NCBI GenBank assembly: GCA_015478725.1
Contig: JADMIG010000004.1
Coordinates: forward strand, 62,001 to 126,000
DNA: 64,000 bases
Direction: 5' to 3'
Origin: Chloroflexota bacterium
GTDB lineage: Bacteria > Chloroflexota > Limnocylindria > Limnocylindrales > CSP1-4
Part shown: positions 1 to 12,532 of the stretch, piece after piece
Layout of the letters: every line of letters starts with the position of its first letter
How positions within the stretch are numbered: position 1 is the stretch's first letter
The notes under the pieces: generated by a model
The model's input: the letters and a program-made list of their open reading frames with translations, nothing else
Told to the model about the DNA's origin: nothing
Databases searched by the model: none
Program-made: the position numbers and the translations under genes

Positions 1-1
1 C

Positions 2-361
2 GTCGTCTTCGTCTCGTCCGTCACCGGCCCGCTCGTCAGCAATCCGGCCTCGACCGTGTACAGCGCGGCGAAGGCCGGCATCATGGGGCTGGTCCGCGGG
101 CTCGCCATCGAGATGGGGCCGCAGGGCGTGACGGTGAACGCCGTCCTCCCCGGCTGGATCGCGTCCGGTTCGCAGCTCCCCGAAGAGGCGGTCGGCGGCG
201 AGCACACCCCGCTCGGCCGGTCCGGGACCCCGGACGAGGTCGCCTCGGCCATCGTGTTCCTCGCCTCCACGGGGGCGAGCTACATCACCGGCCAGGGCAT
301 CGTCGTGGACGGCGGGAACACGATCCAGGAGTTCAAGGGGCCGAAGGCGGCGTGGTACTGA
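2..361 (+). CDS. SDR-family oxidoreductase, C-terminal part (cut by window edge)
   Basis: The open frame enters from the left edge and ends at TGA 359-361. It shows the C-terminal half of a classical short-chain dehydrogenase/reductase: a VSS stretch, the catalytic YSAAK (Tyr and Lys of the YxxxK pair), the NAVLPGWI segment after it, and a terminal ITGQGIVVDGG typical of FabG-like enzymes. It should be an NAD(P)H-dependent oxidoreductase acting on a hydroxyl/carbonyl substrate; the substrate cannot be read from sequence. The N-terminal Rossmann glycine motif lies outside the window. Its stop overlaps the next start (TGATG at 359-363), so it is coupled to a second SDR gene. Confidence 0.9.
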   Translation, partial: VVFVSSVTGPLVSNPASTVYSAAKAGIMGLVRGLAIEMGPQGVTVNAVLPGWIASGSQLPEEAVGGEHTPLGRSGTPDEVASAIVFLASTGASYITGQGIVVDGGNTIQEFKGPKAAWY

Positions 362-1224
362 TGCCCGGCGGCACGACACGACCCGGCGGACCGGCGACGG
401 ACAGACCGAGGCCGTCGGCGGAGAGACCGGGACCGGGACCGTCGGCCGACGGATCGACGCCCGGCCGGGTCGTCATCGTCACCGGCGGCGCGTCCGGGAT
501 CGGGCTCGCGACCGCGGAGCGATTCGCCGCGGACGAAGCCGCCGTCGCGCTCGTCGACCGCGACGCGGCCGGTCTGGACGTCGCCGTGGCCACGATCTCC
601 GCCGCCGGAGGCACGGCGCTCGGGATCGTGGCGGACGTTCGGGTCGTGGCGGACTGCGAGCGGTCCGTCGCCGCAGCCGTCGACCGGTTCGGGCGGCTCG
701 ACGCCCTCGTCAACTCCGCTGGCGTCTGGGTCGAGGGACCGTCGGACACGATGACCGAGGACGATTGGGATCGCGTCGTCGACGTGAACCTCAAGGGCAC
801 ATTCTTCATGTGCCGGCATGCGATCCCGGCGCTCGAGCGGACCGGCGGCTGTATCGTCAATGTCTCATCGGACGCCGGACTGTGGGGCAACAGGGAGGCC
901 GCGATCTACTGCGCATCCAAGGGCGGCGTGACGGTCCTCACGAAGGCGCTCGCAGTCGAGCTCGCGCCCCGTGGCATCCGGGCGAACGCGGTCTGCCCGG
1001 GCGACGTCGACTCCCCGATGATCCGGTATCAGGCCGATACGTTCGGCGGGGGCGATCCGGACGCCTATCTCGCCGGCCTCCTCACCGCATATCCGCAGCG
1101 ACCGGCGCGCTTCATCCGCCCGTCGGAGGTCGCCGAGCTCATCCACTACCTCGCTTCGCCGGCGGCGGCACCGATCACCGGCGCGGCGCTCTCGATCGAC
1201 TTCGGGCTCACGGCGGGCTACTGA
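361..1224 (+). CDS. SDR-family oxidoreductase with low-complexity N-terminal extension
   Basis: This 287-residue classical SDR has the cofactor motif VTGGASGIG near residues 39-47, the NSAG motif, then Ser and the catalytic YCASK. The start chosen is ATG 361, which overlaps the upstream stop; a GTG nine bases earlier is possible. The first ~35 residues are a Gly/Pro/Arg/Ser-rich extension encoded by short imperfect repeats and not part of the SDR fold. The enzyme is predicted to be a soluble NAD(P)-dependent dehydrogenase, probably acting with the upstream SDR. Its stop overlaps the next ATG (TGATG at 1222-1226), so three genes are co-translated. Confidence 0.88.
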   Translation: MPGGTTRPGGPATDRPRPSAERPGPGPSADGSTPGRVVIVTGGASGIGLATAERFAADEAAVALVDRDAAGLDVAVATISAAGGTALGIVADVRVVADCERSVAAAVDRFGRLDALVNSAGVWVEGPSDTMTEDDWDRVVDVNLKGTFFMCRHAIPALERTGGCIVNVSSDAGLWGNREAAIYCASKGGVTVLTKALAVELAPRGIRANAVCPGDVDSPMIRYQADTFGGGDPDAYLAGLLTAYPQRPARFIRPSEVAELIHYLASPAAAPITGAALSIDFGLTAGY

Positions 1225-1946
1225 TGACGCTCCGCACCGCCGACCTCGACGTCCGTGCCTGGCGGCCGCAATCCTTCGGACGGTCGCACGTCCGGAAGGT
1301 GGCAGACCCCCTGATCGAGCCCGTCTGGAGCGGCGACCGCGTGCTGCTCGTGGCCGGAGCGATCGTCCGGAGGCTCGACGTTCTCGCCGGCGGGGCCCAC
1401 GCGGTCTTCTTCGACGACGAGGGCGAGGAGCTCGAGGGAGCGGCGCTCGACGCCGTCGCCGCCAACCTGCGCGATGCCCTTCGCGCCGAGTCGGTGATCC
1501 TCGACGGGTACCTGAGCCGGCAGCCGAACGCACCTCGCGACGCGACACCCGGCCTGGGACTGACGATCCCGACGACGACGCAGGTCATGGGCCAGATGCT
1601 CTTCGGCCGGCGGAGCGCCCGCGCCGCGCGAGCCCCGATCCCGGCCGCCGCCACTCCGGTGGACCCGGACGTTCCGCTCGCGTTCGTCGCCGTCGATCTC
1701 CTCGCCATCGACGATGACGCCCTGCTCGGCATCCCGCTGCTCGAACGAAAGCGCATCCTCGACACGGCGTTCGACGAGACGAGCCTGCTCCGCCGAAGTC
1801 CGTACGTTCGCCCGCCGGTGGACAGCTGGCTTGTCGCCTGGAGGGCGCTCGGTTTCCGCGAGCTCGCCTACAAGGCGGCGAACAGCCGCTATACACCGGG
1901 CGCCCCGAACGAGGCCTGGGCGCGGATCGCCATCCCGCTCGACTGA
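1224..1946 (+). CDS. Degenerate ATP-dependent DNA ligase-like protein (probable pseudoenzyme)
   Basis: The 240-residue product resembles the adenylation core of ATP-dependent DNA ligases: a ligase-like stretch LIEPVWSGDRVL near the N-terminus, an ILDGYL element where ligases have motif III (LDGE), a central AVDLLAIDDDALLGIPLLER like the conserved FDLL..dg.dl...Pl.eR segment, and a C-terminal AYKAANSRYTPG followed by WARIAI where ligases have the motif IV-V region. The nucleotidyl-accepting lysine of KxDG is replaced (VWSG), and the motif III glutamate and motif V lysines are also lost. I infer an inactive ligase-fold protein or one with another role. The start ATG 1224 overlaps the SDR stop. 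Family assignment rests on motif order only. Confidence 0.6.
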   Translation: MTLRTADLDVRAWRPQSFGRSHVRKVADPLIEPVWSGDRVLLVAGAIVRRLDVLAGGAHAVFFDDEGEELEGAALDAVAANLRDALRAESVILDGYLSRQPNAPRDATPGLGLTIPTTTQVMGQMLFGRRSARAARAPIPAAATPVDPDVPLAFVAVDLLAIDDDALLGIPLLERKRILDTAFDETSLLRRSPYVRPPVDSWLVAWRALGFRELAYKAANSRYTPGAPNEAWARIAIPLD

Positions 1947-1962
1947 GGACCGAGGGCCGAGG

Positions 1963-2072
1963 GCGGGAGCGGGGCCGACCGCGGGCGGGAGCGGGGCCGA
2001 CCGCGGGCGGGAGCGGGGCCGATCGCGGGCGGGCAGCCGGTCGACCACGGGCGGGAGCAAGGTCGACCGCGG
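1963..2072. repeat. Five tandem copies of a 22-bp GC-rich unit
   Basis: Consecutive 22-bp units begin at 1963, 1985, 2007, 2029 and 2051. The first three differ by one base and the last two are more diverged. The array sits in the 460-bp non-coding stretch between the ligase-like gene and the glycosyltransferase. The rest of that gap (2073-2406) shows no gene or clear promoter to me. A 22-bp period is about two helical turns, but no function is evident. Confidence 0.85.
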
Positions 2073-2406
2073 ATCCTGCCATCCGCTCTCCAGGAGGGCA
2101 CTCGTCGGCGGAACGCTGCCATATGAGCCGTCGCTCGATCAACTGTCACGATCGATGGCGGTCCCCACGCTCGGAGGACCTGATGGCACGCCACCGATCG
2201 CGGACCAGTGCGCGCCTGACGCACATCTGACAGGAACGGCGGTCAGCGGCAGGAATGGCGGTCAGCGGCGCCCCCGCAGTACGCGGGCCGCCTCCGTGGC
2301 CGCACTGCGTCCGCACCTCGCCACAGCGCCACGGCCGCACCGCGGCCGCACCTGCCCACACGCGCCCACGGCACGCTGCGGCCACGCGAGTGGTACGGTG
2401 ACGGCG

Positions 2407-3806
2407 ATGCCCGCGTCCGTCCTCCCGCCGGCCGTTCGCGACGAGATCGCCCGGATCGGCCGTGCCGACATCATGGTCGGCATCCCGAGCTTCAAGAACG
2501 CGGCGACGATCGGTTACGTCGTGCGGGCGGCCCAGGCCGGGCTCGTCCAGTACTTCCCGGACCTCCACCCGATCCTCGTCAACGCGGACGCCGGCTCGCC
2601 CGACGGGACGGCCCGGGTCGTCGTCGAGACGGAACCGCCGGACTACATCGAGGAGATCCTCCTCGTCCAGCCGAGGAATCGGCTCGCCCGGATGAGTCTC
2701 ACCTACCCGGAGATCGACGGCGTCGGCGGCAAGGGCGCGGCGCTCCGGACGATCTTCGAGATCGCGGCCGCGCTGCAGGTCAGCGCCCTCGTCGTCGTGG
2801 ACAGCGACCTCCGCTCGATCCTGCCGGAGTGGGTCGAGCTGCTCGCCGGCCCGATCCTCAAGGGTGGCTACGACTTCGTCGCCCCGCTCTACGCTCGCTA
2901 CAAGTACGACGGCACGATCACGAACACCGTCACCTACCCGCTCACCCGGGCTCTCTATGGGCACCGCATCCGTCAGCCGATCGGTGGCGACTTCGGGGTG
3001 AGCGGCGACCTCGTCCGGCACTACCTCGCCGCGGACGGCTGGACGAGCGACGTGAGCCGCTTCGGCATCGACATCTGGATGACGACGACGGCTCTCACCG
3101 GCGGCTTCGCCGTGTGCCAGGCTCGCCTCGGGGCGAAGGTCCACGACCCGAAGGATCCGGGCGCCGATCTTGGACCGATGTTCCGCCAGGTCGTCGGCAC
3201 GATCCTTCGACTCGCTCGCGCGCATGCCGACGCCTGGCTTCCGATCCGCGGCTCCCATCCGATCCCCGCCTACGGCTTCGAGCGGCTCGCCGATCCGCCG
3301 CCGCTCGAGGTGAACACCCTGCGCCTCCTGTCCGAGTTCCACGCCGGTGCCCTCACGATGGCCGACTCGTGGGCCGCCATGCTCGCGACGATGAATCTCG
3401 AGGCCGTCCTCACGCTCGCCAACGAGGCGGGCGAGCTCGCCGCGGCCACCCAGAACCGCCTCGGCATCGGTGGCGGCGGTGAGGGGACCGGCTCGGCCGC
3501 CGAGGGGACCTCCACGCTCGAGCTCGCCGAGGCGCTCGCTGCGTTCCATTTCCCGGACGACCTCTGGGCCCGCATCGTCTACGACCTCGTGGTCGCCGCC
3601 AGACCGGCCGACGCGCCGATCGAGCGGTTCGTCGCGTCGCTCGTCCCGATCTACTTCGGGCGGGTCGGCAGCTTCATCATCGAGAACCGCCAGCAGACGG
3701 CCGAGCAGGCGGAGGAGCGGGTCGAACACCAGGCCCGCGAGTTCGAGCTGCTCAAGCCGTACCTCGTGGATCGCTGGAGTGGAGCGGACGCAGCCGCCGA
3801 GGGCAC

Positions 3807-3810
<4 letters not shown>
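2407..3810 (+). CDS. GT-A fold glycosyltransferase, mannosylglycerate-synthase-like, in a GpgS operon
   Basis: This 467-residue cytoplasmic glycosyltransferase starts at ATG 2407. An N-terminal nucleotide-binding segment (VGIPSFKNAATIG, then NADAGSPDGT) is followed by GGKGAALRTIFEIA, the metal-binding DSD (VVVDSDLRS), a QPIGGDFG motif and FGIDIWMTT. The order DxD, QPxGG, GID and a later His resembles GT78 mannosylglycerate synthases, and the neighbour is a glucosyl-3-phosphoglycerate synthase. A role in adding a sugar to glycerate or glucosylglycerate to make a compatible solute is therefore likely but inferred. The C-terminal ~130 residues are helical and end in a Glu/Gln-rich, possibly coiled region. 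The stop overlaps the next start by ATGA (3807-3810). Confidence 0.75.
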
Positions 3811-7671
<3,861 letters not shown>

Positions 7672-7733
7672 GCCACCCGCGCGCCGATCCTCGCGCTGGC
7701 GCCGCGAAACGAACCGCGCCGCGGCGACGTCCC

Positions 7734-8510
7734 ATGGACCCGGCGAAGGCGTGGGCACGGAGTCTCGCCCGGCGTCGGCCCGGCCTCGTCCCGTACGTCC
7801 TCGAGGCGCTCACCACGTTCCACGGTCTCCCGACCTGGCAGCGGCGCCTCGATCCGACGAGCGAGCTCGTCCTCACGATCCTCACCCAGAACAGCGCCGA
7901 CATCAACGCCGAGCGAGCCTACGAACGGCTCCGCGAGGCGTACCCGACGGGCGGAGCTGCCGTCGCGACGGAGCTCGGCGGCGGCTGGGGCGGCACGGGC
8001 CTGCGGCCGGGCGTCACTCCCGACTGGCCGGCGGTCGAAGCCGCGCCGCTCCCCGAGTTGGTCGACGTCATCCGGCCTGGCGGCCTCGCGCCGCAGAAGG
8101 CGCCCCGGATCCAGGCCGCCCTCCGCCGGATCCGCGAGGAGCGCGGCGACCATGCCCTCGAGTTCCTCGGCGAGATGACGCCGCTCGACGCCCGCGCCTG
8201 GCTCACCGCGATCGACGGAGTCGGCCCGAAGACCGCCTCGATCGTCCTCCTCTTCGGCTTCGGGATGCCGCTCATGCCCGTCGACCGGCACGTCGAGCGG
8301 GTCTCGAAGCGGATCGGCCTCATCCCACCGAAGGCGACCGCGGACCAGGCGCACGAGCTCTACCTCGCCCTCCTCGGACCGGCCGAGCCATATGCGGCGC
8401 ACGTCCTCCTCATCCGGCACGGTAGGCTCGTCTGCCACGCTCGCAATCCCGAGTGCGGTCGCTGCCCGGTCGCACCCCGCTGCCGCCATGTCGATCGACG
8501 GGCACCATGA
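7734..8510 (+). CDS. Endonuclease III-like HhH-GPD DNA glycosylase with 4Fe-4S cluster
   Basis: A base-excision repair glycosylase/AP lyase of the Nth superfamily. Visible features are the N-terminal LVLTILTQNSADINAERAY segment, the helix-hairpin-helix GVGPKTAS with the catalytic lysine, the catalytic aspartate in MPVDRHVERVSKR, and a C-terminal cluster motif Cys-X6-Cys-X2-Cys-X5-Cys (CHARNPECGRCPVAPRC). From ATG 7734 it is 258 residues. A GTG at 7668 overlapping the PIN stop would add 22 Arg/Ala-rich residues, so the start is uncertain. A Gly-rich insertion near residues 80-95 is longer than in E. coli Nth. Confidence 0.9.
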   Translation: MDPAKAWARSLARRRPGLVPYVLEALTTFHGLPTWQRRLDPTSELVLTILTQNSADINAERAYERLREAYPTGGAAVATELGGGWGGTGLRPGVTPDWPAVEAAPLPELVDVIRPGGLAPQKAPRIQAALRRIREERGDHALEFLGEMTPLDARAWLTAIDGVGPKTASIVLLFGFGMPLMPVDRHVERVSKRIGLIPPKATADQAHELYLALLGPAEPYAAHVLLIRHGRLVCHARNPECGRCPVAPRCRHVDRRAP

Positions 8511-8699
8511 ACGGCCGCCGCTCACGATCTGCGCCCCTGCACCGCCGACCTGCCCTCGTCGTTCCCCCCACCGCCGTGCCCACCAGGCGTTCGACCCTCC
8601 GCCTCCGCCGCCGCGCCCGCCGCGCCGTCCGTCGCCCGCCATGTCCGCCGTCGCGCCACGTCCGAACCGCGGCCGCGAGCCGCTCCTATACTCCGAGCC

Positions 8700-9446
8700 A
8701 TGCTGAGCCCGGGAGCGTCCGGTGCGCGCGGGGCGGTCCAACCGCCGCGGATCCTCATCGTCGACGACGATGCCAATCTTCGCGCCCTTCTTGCCGAGCA
8801 GCTCCGCGACGACGGCTTCGACGTCGCCACCGCCCGTGACGGCGCGGAGGCACTCAAGCGGCTCGAGTCGGGCTGGCCGGACCTTCTCGTGGTCGACATG
8901 ATGATGCCGCGGATGGACGGCCTCTCCCTCGCCCGCGAGGTCAAGGGCCGCGCGGACCTGCCGATCATCGTGCTCTCGGCGATCGACGCCGGCGACAGCA
9001 AGGCGGACCTCCTCGACGAGGTCGCCGAGGACTATGTCACGAAGCCGTACCACTATCCGGAGCTTCGGGCGCGGATCAACCGTGTCCTCCGGCGCCTCGG
9101 CGATCGGGTGCCGCGCGGCCGGCTCGTCCTCGGTCCCGACCTCGCCCTCGAGCTTCACCGGCGCGAGGCGGTCGTCCGCGGGACGACGGTCGCGCTCACG
9201 CCGACCGAATCCCGGCTCCTCTATGCGCTCGCCGCGAATCTGGGTCGGACGGTCGCGACGGAGACACTCCTCGCCCGCGGCTGGGCCGAGACCGAGGATG
9301 CCGACCCTTCGTATGTCTGGGTGACGATGCGCAGGCTCCGCCAGAAGATCGAGGCCGATGCGAACCGGCCGCGGCACCTCATCACCGTGCGCGGTGTGGG
9401 CTATCGGCTCATGACCGGCGACGACGCGGAGACGGACGCCCGATGA
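8700..9446 (+). CDS. OmpR/PhoB-family response regulator
   Basis: The 248-residue protein has an N-terminal receiver domain (acidic pair in LIVDDD, phospho-acceptor Asp66 in VVDMMMP, Lys115 in YVTKPY). A C-terminal winged-helix domain ends in WVTMRRLRQKIE and HLITVRGVGYRL, typical of OmpR/PhoB. It is a DNA-binding transcription regulator controlled by phosphorylation. The histidine kinase starts 22 bp downstream, so they form a cognate pair. The 190 bp before it (8511-8699) hold no gene I recognise. Confidence 0.95.
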   Translation: MLSPGASGARGAVQPPRILIVDDDANLRALLAEQLRDDGFDVATARDGAEALKRLESGWPDLLVVDMMMPRMDGLSLAREVKGRADLPIIVLSAIDAGDSKADLLDEVAEDYVTKPYHYPELRARINRVLRRLGDRVPRGRLVLGPDLALELHRREAVVRGTTVALTPTESRLLYALAANLGRTVATETLLARGWAETEDADPSYVWVTMRRLRQKIEADANRPRHLITVRGVGYRLMTGDDAETDAR

Positions 9447-9468
9447 GCCGGCCAGGGTCGAAGGCCGG

Positions 9469-11034
9469 ATGATCCCCGGCGACACCCCCACGGATCGCAT
9501 CGACACCCTCGGGGATCGGCTCGACGCCCTCGACGATCGCATCGACGCCCTCGACACCCTGGAGGATCGGTCCGAGCGGATCGGCTCGCGGCTCGCGCTC
9601 CGGACCCGGCTGACCATCGCCCTCATCGGTGCCTCGGTCCTCCCGCTGGCGATCTTCGGCCTGTTCCTCGTGGTGGCTTCGCGGTTGCCGGACCCGGTCT
9701 CGACGATCCCGCGCCTCCTCCTCCTCGCCGTCGTGTTCGCGGCGCTCATCGCCGTCCTCGCCTCGTACCTCCTCGCGACCGGTCTCACCGCCCCCCTCCG
9801 GGCGATCGCATCCGCCGTGGACCGGGTCAAGTCCGGCGATCTCTCGACTCGCATCGTCGTCGAGGGCGACGACGAGCTCGCCCGCCTCGCGGAGAGCCAC
9901 AACCTCCTCACCGCAGCGCTCGAGCGGCGGAACCGTGAGCTCGGGCGGATCCTCGCCGGCATCGTCCACGGCTCGCCCAGGGCGGGCGTCGACTGGCTCG
10001 TCGGTTCGGCCTCCAACGATGCCCGGGAGGCCTTCGGCCTCATCGACGCGGAGATCCACCTCGTCGATCCGGCGACCGTGCCGGTCGAGGAGCGCGTGCC
10101 CGCCGATCCGCTGCCGGTCCGCGCGGAGCTTCGAGCGGGCGACGAGAAGCTCGGTGTCCTCGTCGGCCACCTGCCGGCGACGCGGACCTGGGAACGGGCC
10201 GACCAGGATCTCCTCGAGGTGTTCGCCGCCGAGGTGGGCGCCTCCCTGCGGAACGCCGAGCTGTTCGCCCGCGTCGAAGCCCAGAACGTCCAGCTCCTCG
10301 AGCTCGATGCGGCGAAGGACGACTTCCTCCGGGGCGTGAGTCACAACCTCCAGACACCGCTCACGAGCATCCGGGCCTACGCCGATCAGCTCGCCGCCAA
10401 GAACCCGGATCGGCGCCTGGAGATCATCGGCGAGCAGGCCGATCGACTCTCGCGGATGGTCCGCCAGCTCCTCACCGTGACCCGCCTCGACTCCGGAGCA
10501 CTGCGGCCGCAGGTGGAGGTGGTGGCGCTCGGGTCCCGAGTCCGGCGGGCCTGGGAGGCGCTCGCCGCGGACGACGTGCCGTTCACCATCGACGATCGAA
10601 GTGATGGATGGCTCGCGGTGACGGACGTCGATCAGCTCGACCAGGTCCTCTGGGCGCTCCTCGACAACGCCGTGAAGTATGGCGCGCGGGGACCGGTTCA
10701 GGTCGAGCTCGACCTGGAGCCCGCCGCGGGCGACGCACCGCTCGACCCGGGCTCGCCAGGGGCGCGCCCGGGCATCGGAGTGGTCGAGGGTCGGCTCCGC
10801 CTGACGATCGCCGACCACGGGCCGGGCGTGGCGGAGGCGGACCGCCGGCGCCTGTTCGCCCGCTTCGTGCGCGGCAACTCCCAGCAGGCGGAGGACGGCA
10901 GCGGCCTCGGCCTCTACGTCTCCCGCGAACTGTGTCGCGCCATGGCGGGCGACCTCGTTCTCGAGCCTGCGGTCCCCGGCCGCGGCGCGGCGTTCAGCAT
11001 CTGGCTCCCCGCTGAATCGGGCCACGAGGGATAG
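9469..11034 (+). CDS. Sensor histidine kinase (2 TM, HAMP, HisKA, HATPase)
   Basis: The order is: a cytoplasmic N-terminus with an Asp/Leu heptad-like stretch (~residues 7-35), two transmembrane helices (about 45-70 and 78-105) joined by a loop of only about ten residues, a HAMP segment (APLRAIASAVDRVKSGDL), a GAF-like middle region, HisKA with His292 in SHNLQTPLTS, and an ATPase domain with N box (LWALLDNAVKYGA), G1 (IADHGPGV), F (RLFARF) and G2 (GSGLGLYVS). With almost no extracellular loop it probably senses membrane or cytoplasmic signals. The residue after His is Asn rather than the usual Glu/Asp. It pairs with the response regulator upstream. Confidence 0.92.
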   Translation: MIPGDTPTDRIDTLGDRLDALDDRIDALDTLEDRSERIGSRLALRTRLTIALIGASVLPLAIFGLFLVVASRLPDPVSTIPRLLLLAVVFAALIAVLASYLLATGLTAPLRAIASAVDRVKSGDLSTRIVVEGDDELARLAESHNLLTAALERRNRELGRILAGIVHGSPRAGVDWLVGSASNDAREAFGLIDAEIHLVDPATVPVEERVPADPLPVRAELRAGDEKLGVLVGHLPATRTWERADQDLLEVFAAEVGASLRNAELFARVEAQNVQLLELDAAKDDFLRGVSHNLQTPLTSIRAYADQLAAKNPDRRLEIIGEQADRLSRMVRQLLTVTRLDSGALRPQVEVVALGSRVRRAWEALAADDVPFTIDDRSDGWLAVTDVDQLDQVLWALLDNAVKYGARGPVQVELDLEPAAGDAPLDPGSPGARPGIGVVEGRLRLTIADHGPGVAEADRRRLFARFVRGNSQQAEDGSGLGLYVSRELCRAMAGDLVLEPAVPGRGAAFSIWLPAESGHEG

Positions 11035-11042
11035 GGCCCTCG
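11025..11042. terminator. Short hairpin between convergent genes
   Basis: CGAGGG at 11025-11030 pairs with CCCTCG at 11037-11042 around a 6-nt loop, overlapping the TAG of the histidine kinase and facing the convergent nitrilase gene. There is no U-tract, so terminator function is only a possibility. Confidence 0.3.
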
Positions 11043-11067
11043 CATCGTCTCCGTTCGCGAGGCGACG

Positions 11068-11883
11068 TCAGCGATACGCCTCCGGCCGGCGGTTCGCGAG
11101 GACGGGGATCTGTCGGCGGACCGACGCGACGCGATCCGTGTCGAGCTGCGCGGTGACGATGCCGACGCGGTCCGGTGCCTGGGCGACGATCGTGCCCCAC
11201 GGGTCCACGACCATCGTCCGGCCGTAGGCGGGCGCTCCCGGCGGACCGTTGATCTGCGCAGGCGCGAGAACGTACGCGCCGTTCTCGATCGCACGAGCCC
11301 GGAGGAGGACCTCCCAATGGTCGCGGCCGGTCCGCTCGGTGAAGTTCGCCGGGACAGTGAAGACCTCGGCGCCGGCCAGTGCGAGCGTCCGGTAGAGCTC
11401 CGGGAAGCGAACGTCATAACAGATCGTGAGACCGAGTCTCACACCGTCGACGTCGGCAGTCACCACCCGGTCGCCGGGGCTCACCCGGGAAGACTCGGTG
11501 TCGACGGGCCCCGCCTCCACCGCGACATCGAACAGGTGGACCTTGCGATACGTCGCGGCGATCGAACCGTCCGGCGCGATGAGGACGCTCGTGTTGTACG
11601 GGCGATCCGGATCCGCACTCGTCTCGGCGAGCGATCCGACGAGGATCCAGCAGCCTCGACTCCGCGCGACCTCGGTGAATGGCGCAGTGAACGGGCCTGG
11701 GACCGGACGGGCCGAAGCGCGAAAGCCCGCATCCGGGCCGCGGAACTGGAGGTACTCCGGCAGCGCGACGAGCTGCGCGCCGCCGGCTGCGGCTTCGTTC
11801 GTGAGCGCGGCGGCGGTCGCGACGTTCGTGTCGGCCTCGGCGCCGGCATCGAGCTGGACCAGGGCGACGCGAAGGCGGGTCAT
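11068..11883 (-). CDS. Carbon-nitrogen hydrolase (nitrilase superfamily, Nit/omega-amidase-like)
   Basis: The 271-residue enzyme has the Glu-Lys-Cys triad in order: Glu in VALPEYLQF, Lys in YRKVHLFD and Cys in LTICYDVRFPELYR, followed by VPANFTERTGRDHWEVLLRARAIEN. The YDVRFPELYR context is characteristic of Nit1/Nit2-like amidases, which hydrolyse omega-amides or deaminated glutathione, so a cytoplasmic amidase role in metabolite repair is likely. ATG 11883 (MTRLRVALVQLD) is chosen because family members begin there. An ATG at 11901 would add six residues. Confidence 0.9.
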   Translation of the reverse strand: MTRLRVALVQLDAGAEADTNVATAAALTNEAAAGGAQLVALPEYLQFRGPDAGFRASARPVPGPFTAPFTEVARSRGCWILVGSLAETSADPDRPYNTSVLIAPDGSIAATYRKVHLFDVAVEAGPVDTESSRVSPGDRVVTADVDGVRLGLTICYDVRFPELYRTLALAGAEVFTVPANFTERTGRDHWEVLLRARAIENGAYVLAPAQINGPPGAPAYGRTMVVDPWGTIVAQAPDRVGIVTAQLDTDRVASVRRQIPVLANRRPEAYR

Positions 11884-11900
11884 GCGCGGAGGATGCCACA

Positions 11901-11972
11901 TCGCGTCGGCCGGTCATCGCGGGGGGCGAAGGGCCGTCGCGTCGGCCGGTCATCGCGGGGGCGAAAGGGCGT
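11901..11972. repeat. Two-copy ~36-bp direct repeat
   Basis: Two near-identical ~36-bp units (starting about 11901 and 11937, sharing GTCGGCCGGTCATCGCGGGG) lie upstream of the nitrilase gene start. They differ by a base or two in a G-run. Function unknown. Confidence 0.75.
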
Positions 11973-12024
11973 CGTCGCCATCGACTTCGGGGCATAGGGG
12001 TCGATGTGTGCCCCCGGCAGACCT

Positions 12025-12474
12025 TCAGCGGATGCCGGTGTCGTAGCGCACGTCAAGCGCCGACGCAGCCCCGGCCGCGGCGACGGAGAACGCGAGTGGA
12101 CGAGGCGTGATCATGAGCCCGGCCACGGGCTGCGGCACGAGGAGATAGTCGCCCGGCGCGAGCGAGAGGCTGAACGCTCCACCCGCGTCGCTCGTGACCC
12201 TGGCGATCTCAGTGCCGGACGGCGTCGTCACTACGAGGACCGCACCGGCGACCGGCCGATCCGCACACCCCGAGTCGCCGACGCGTTGCACCGGACACGT
12301 CGGTCCGGCGAGGACCGTCCCCGGGACCGTGCGGCCACCGGCGATCGATCCGCCCGCCCCGGGGCCTACGGTGCACGCGCCGACGACCAGGGCGAGTGCG
12401 ACGGCTATGAAGGCGACTACCGCGGCACGCGATCGAAGGTCCACCCCGATCTGGCGACGACTCAGTTCCCGCAT
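12025..12474 (-). CDS. Lipoprotein with carboxypeptidase-regulatory-like (Ig-fold) domain
   Basis: From ATG 12474 (149 residues) there is a basic N-terminus, a hydrophobic helix (AAVVAFIAVALALVV) and a lipobox (VVGAC), so the protein should be an exported, lipid-anchored lipoprotein. After a Gly-rich linker, the segment PVAGAVLVVTTPSGTEIARVTSDAGGAFSLSLAPGDYLLVP has the pattern of carboxypeptidase-D regulatory/CarboxypepD_reg-like beta sandwiches. Two cysteines (ACT..., CPVQR...GCAD) precede it. No enzymatic domain is seen and the function is unknown. It lies just downstream of the MazF-like gene on the same strand. Confidence 0.7.
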   Translation of the reverse strand: MRELSRRQIGVDLRSRAAVVAFIAVALALVVGACTVGPGAGGSIAGGRTVPGTVLAGPTCPVQRVGDSGCADRPVAGAVLVVTTPSGTEIARVTSDAGGAFSLSLAPGDYLLVPQPVAGLMITPRPLAFSVAAAGAASALDVRYDTGIR

Positions 12475-12532
12475 CGTGGCGCCGAGACGTCGAGCGACGG
12501 TCACTGGTTCCCGTTCGGTGAGGTGAACGCCG

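Noticed and set aside
2146-3729. Long minus-strand frame opposite the glycosyltransferase
   Set aside because: Low-complexity charged product without motifs, opposite a gene with clear GT-A motifs.
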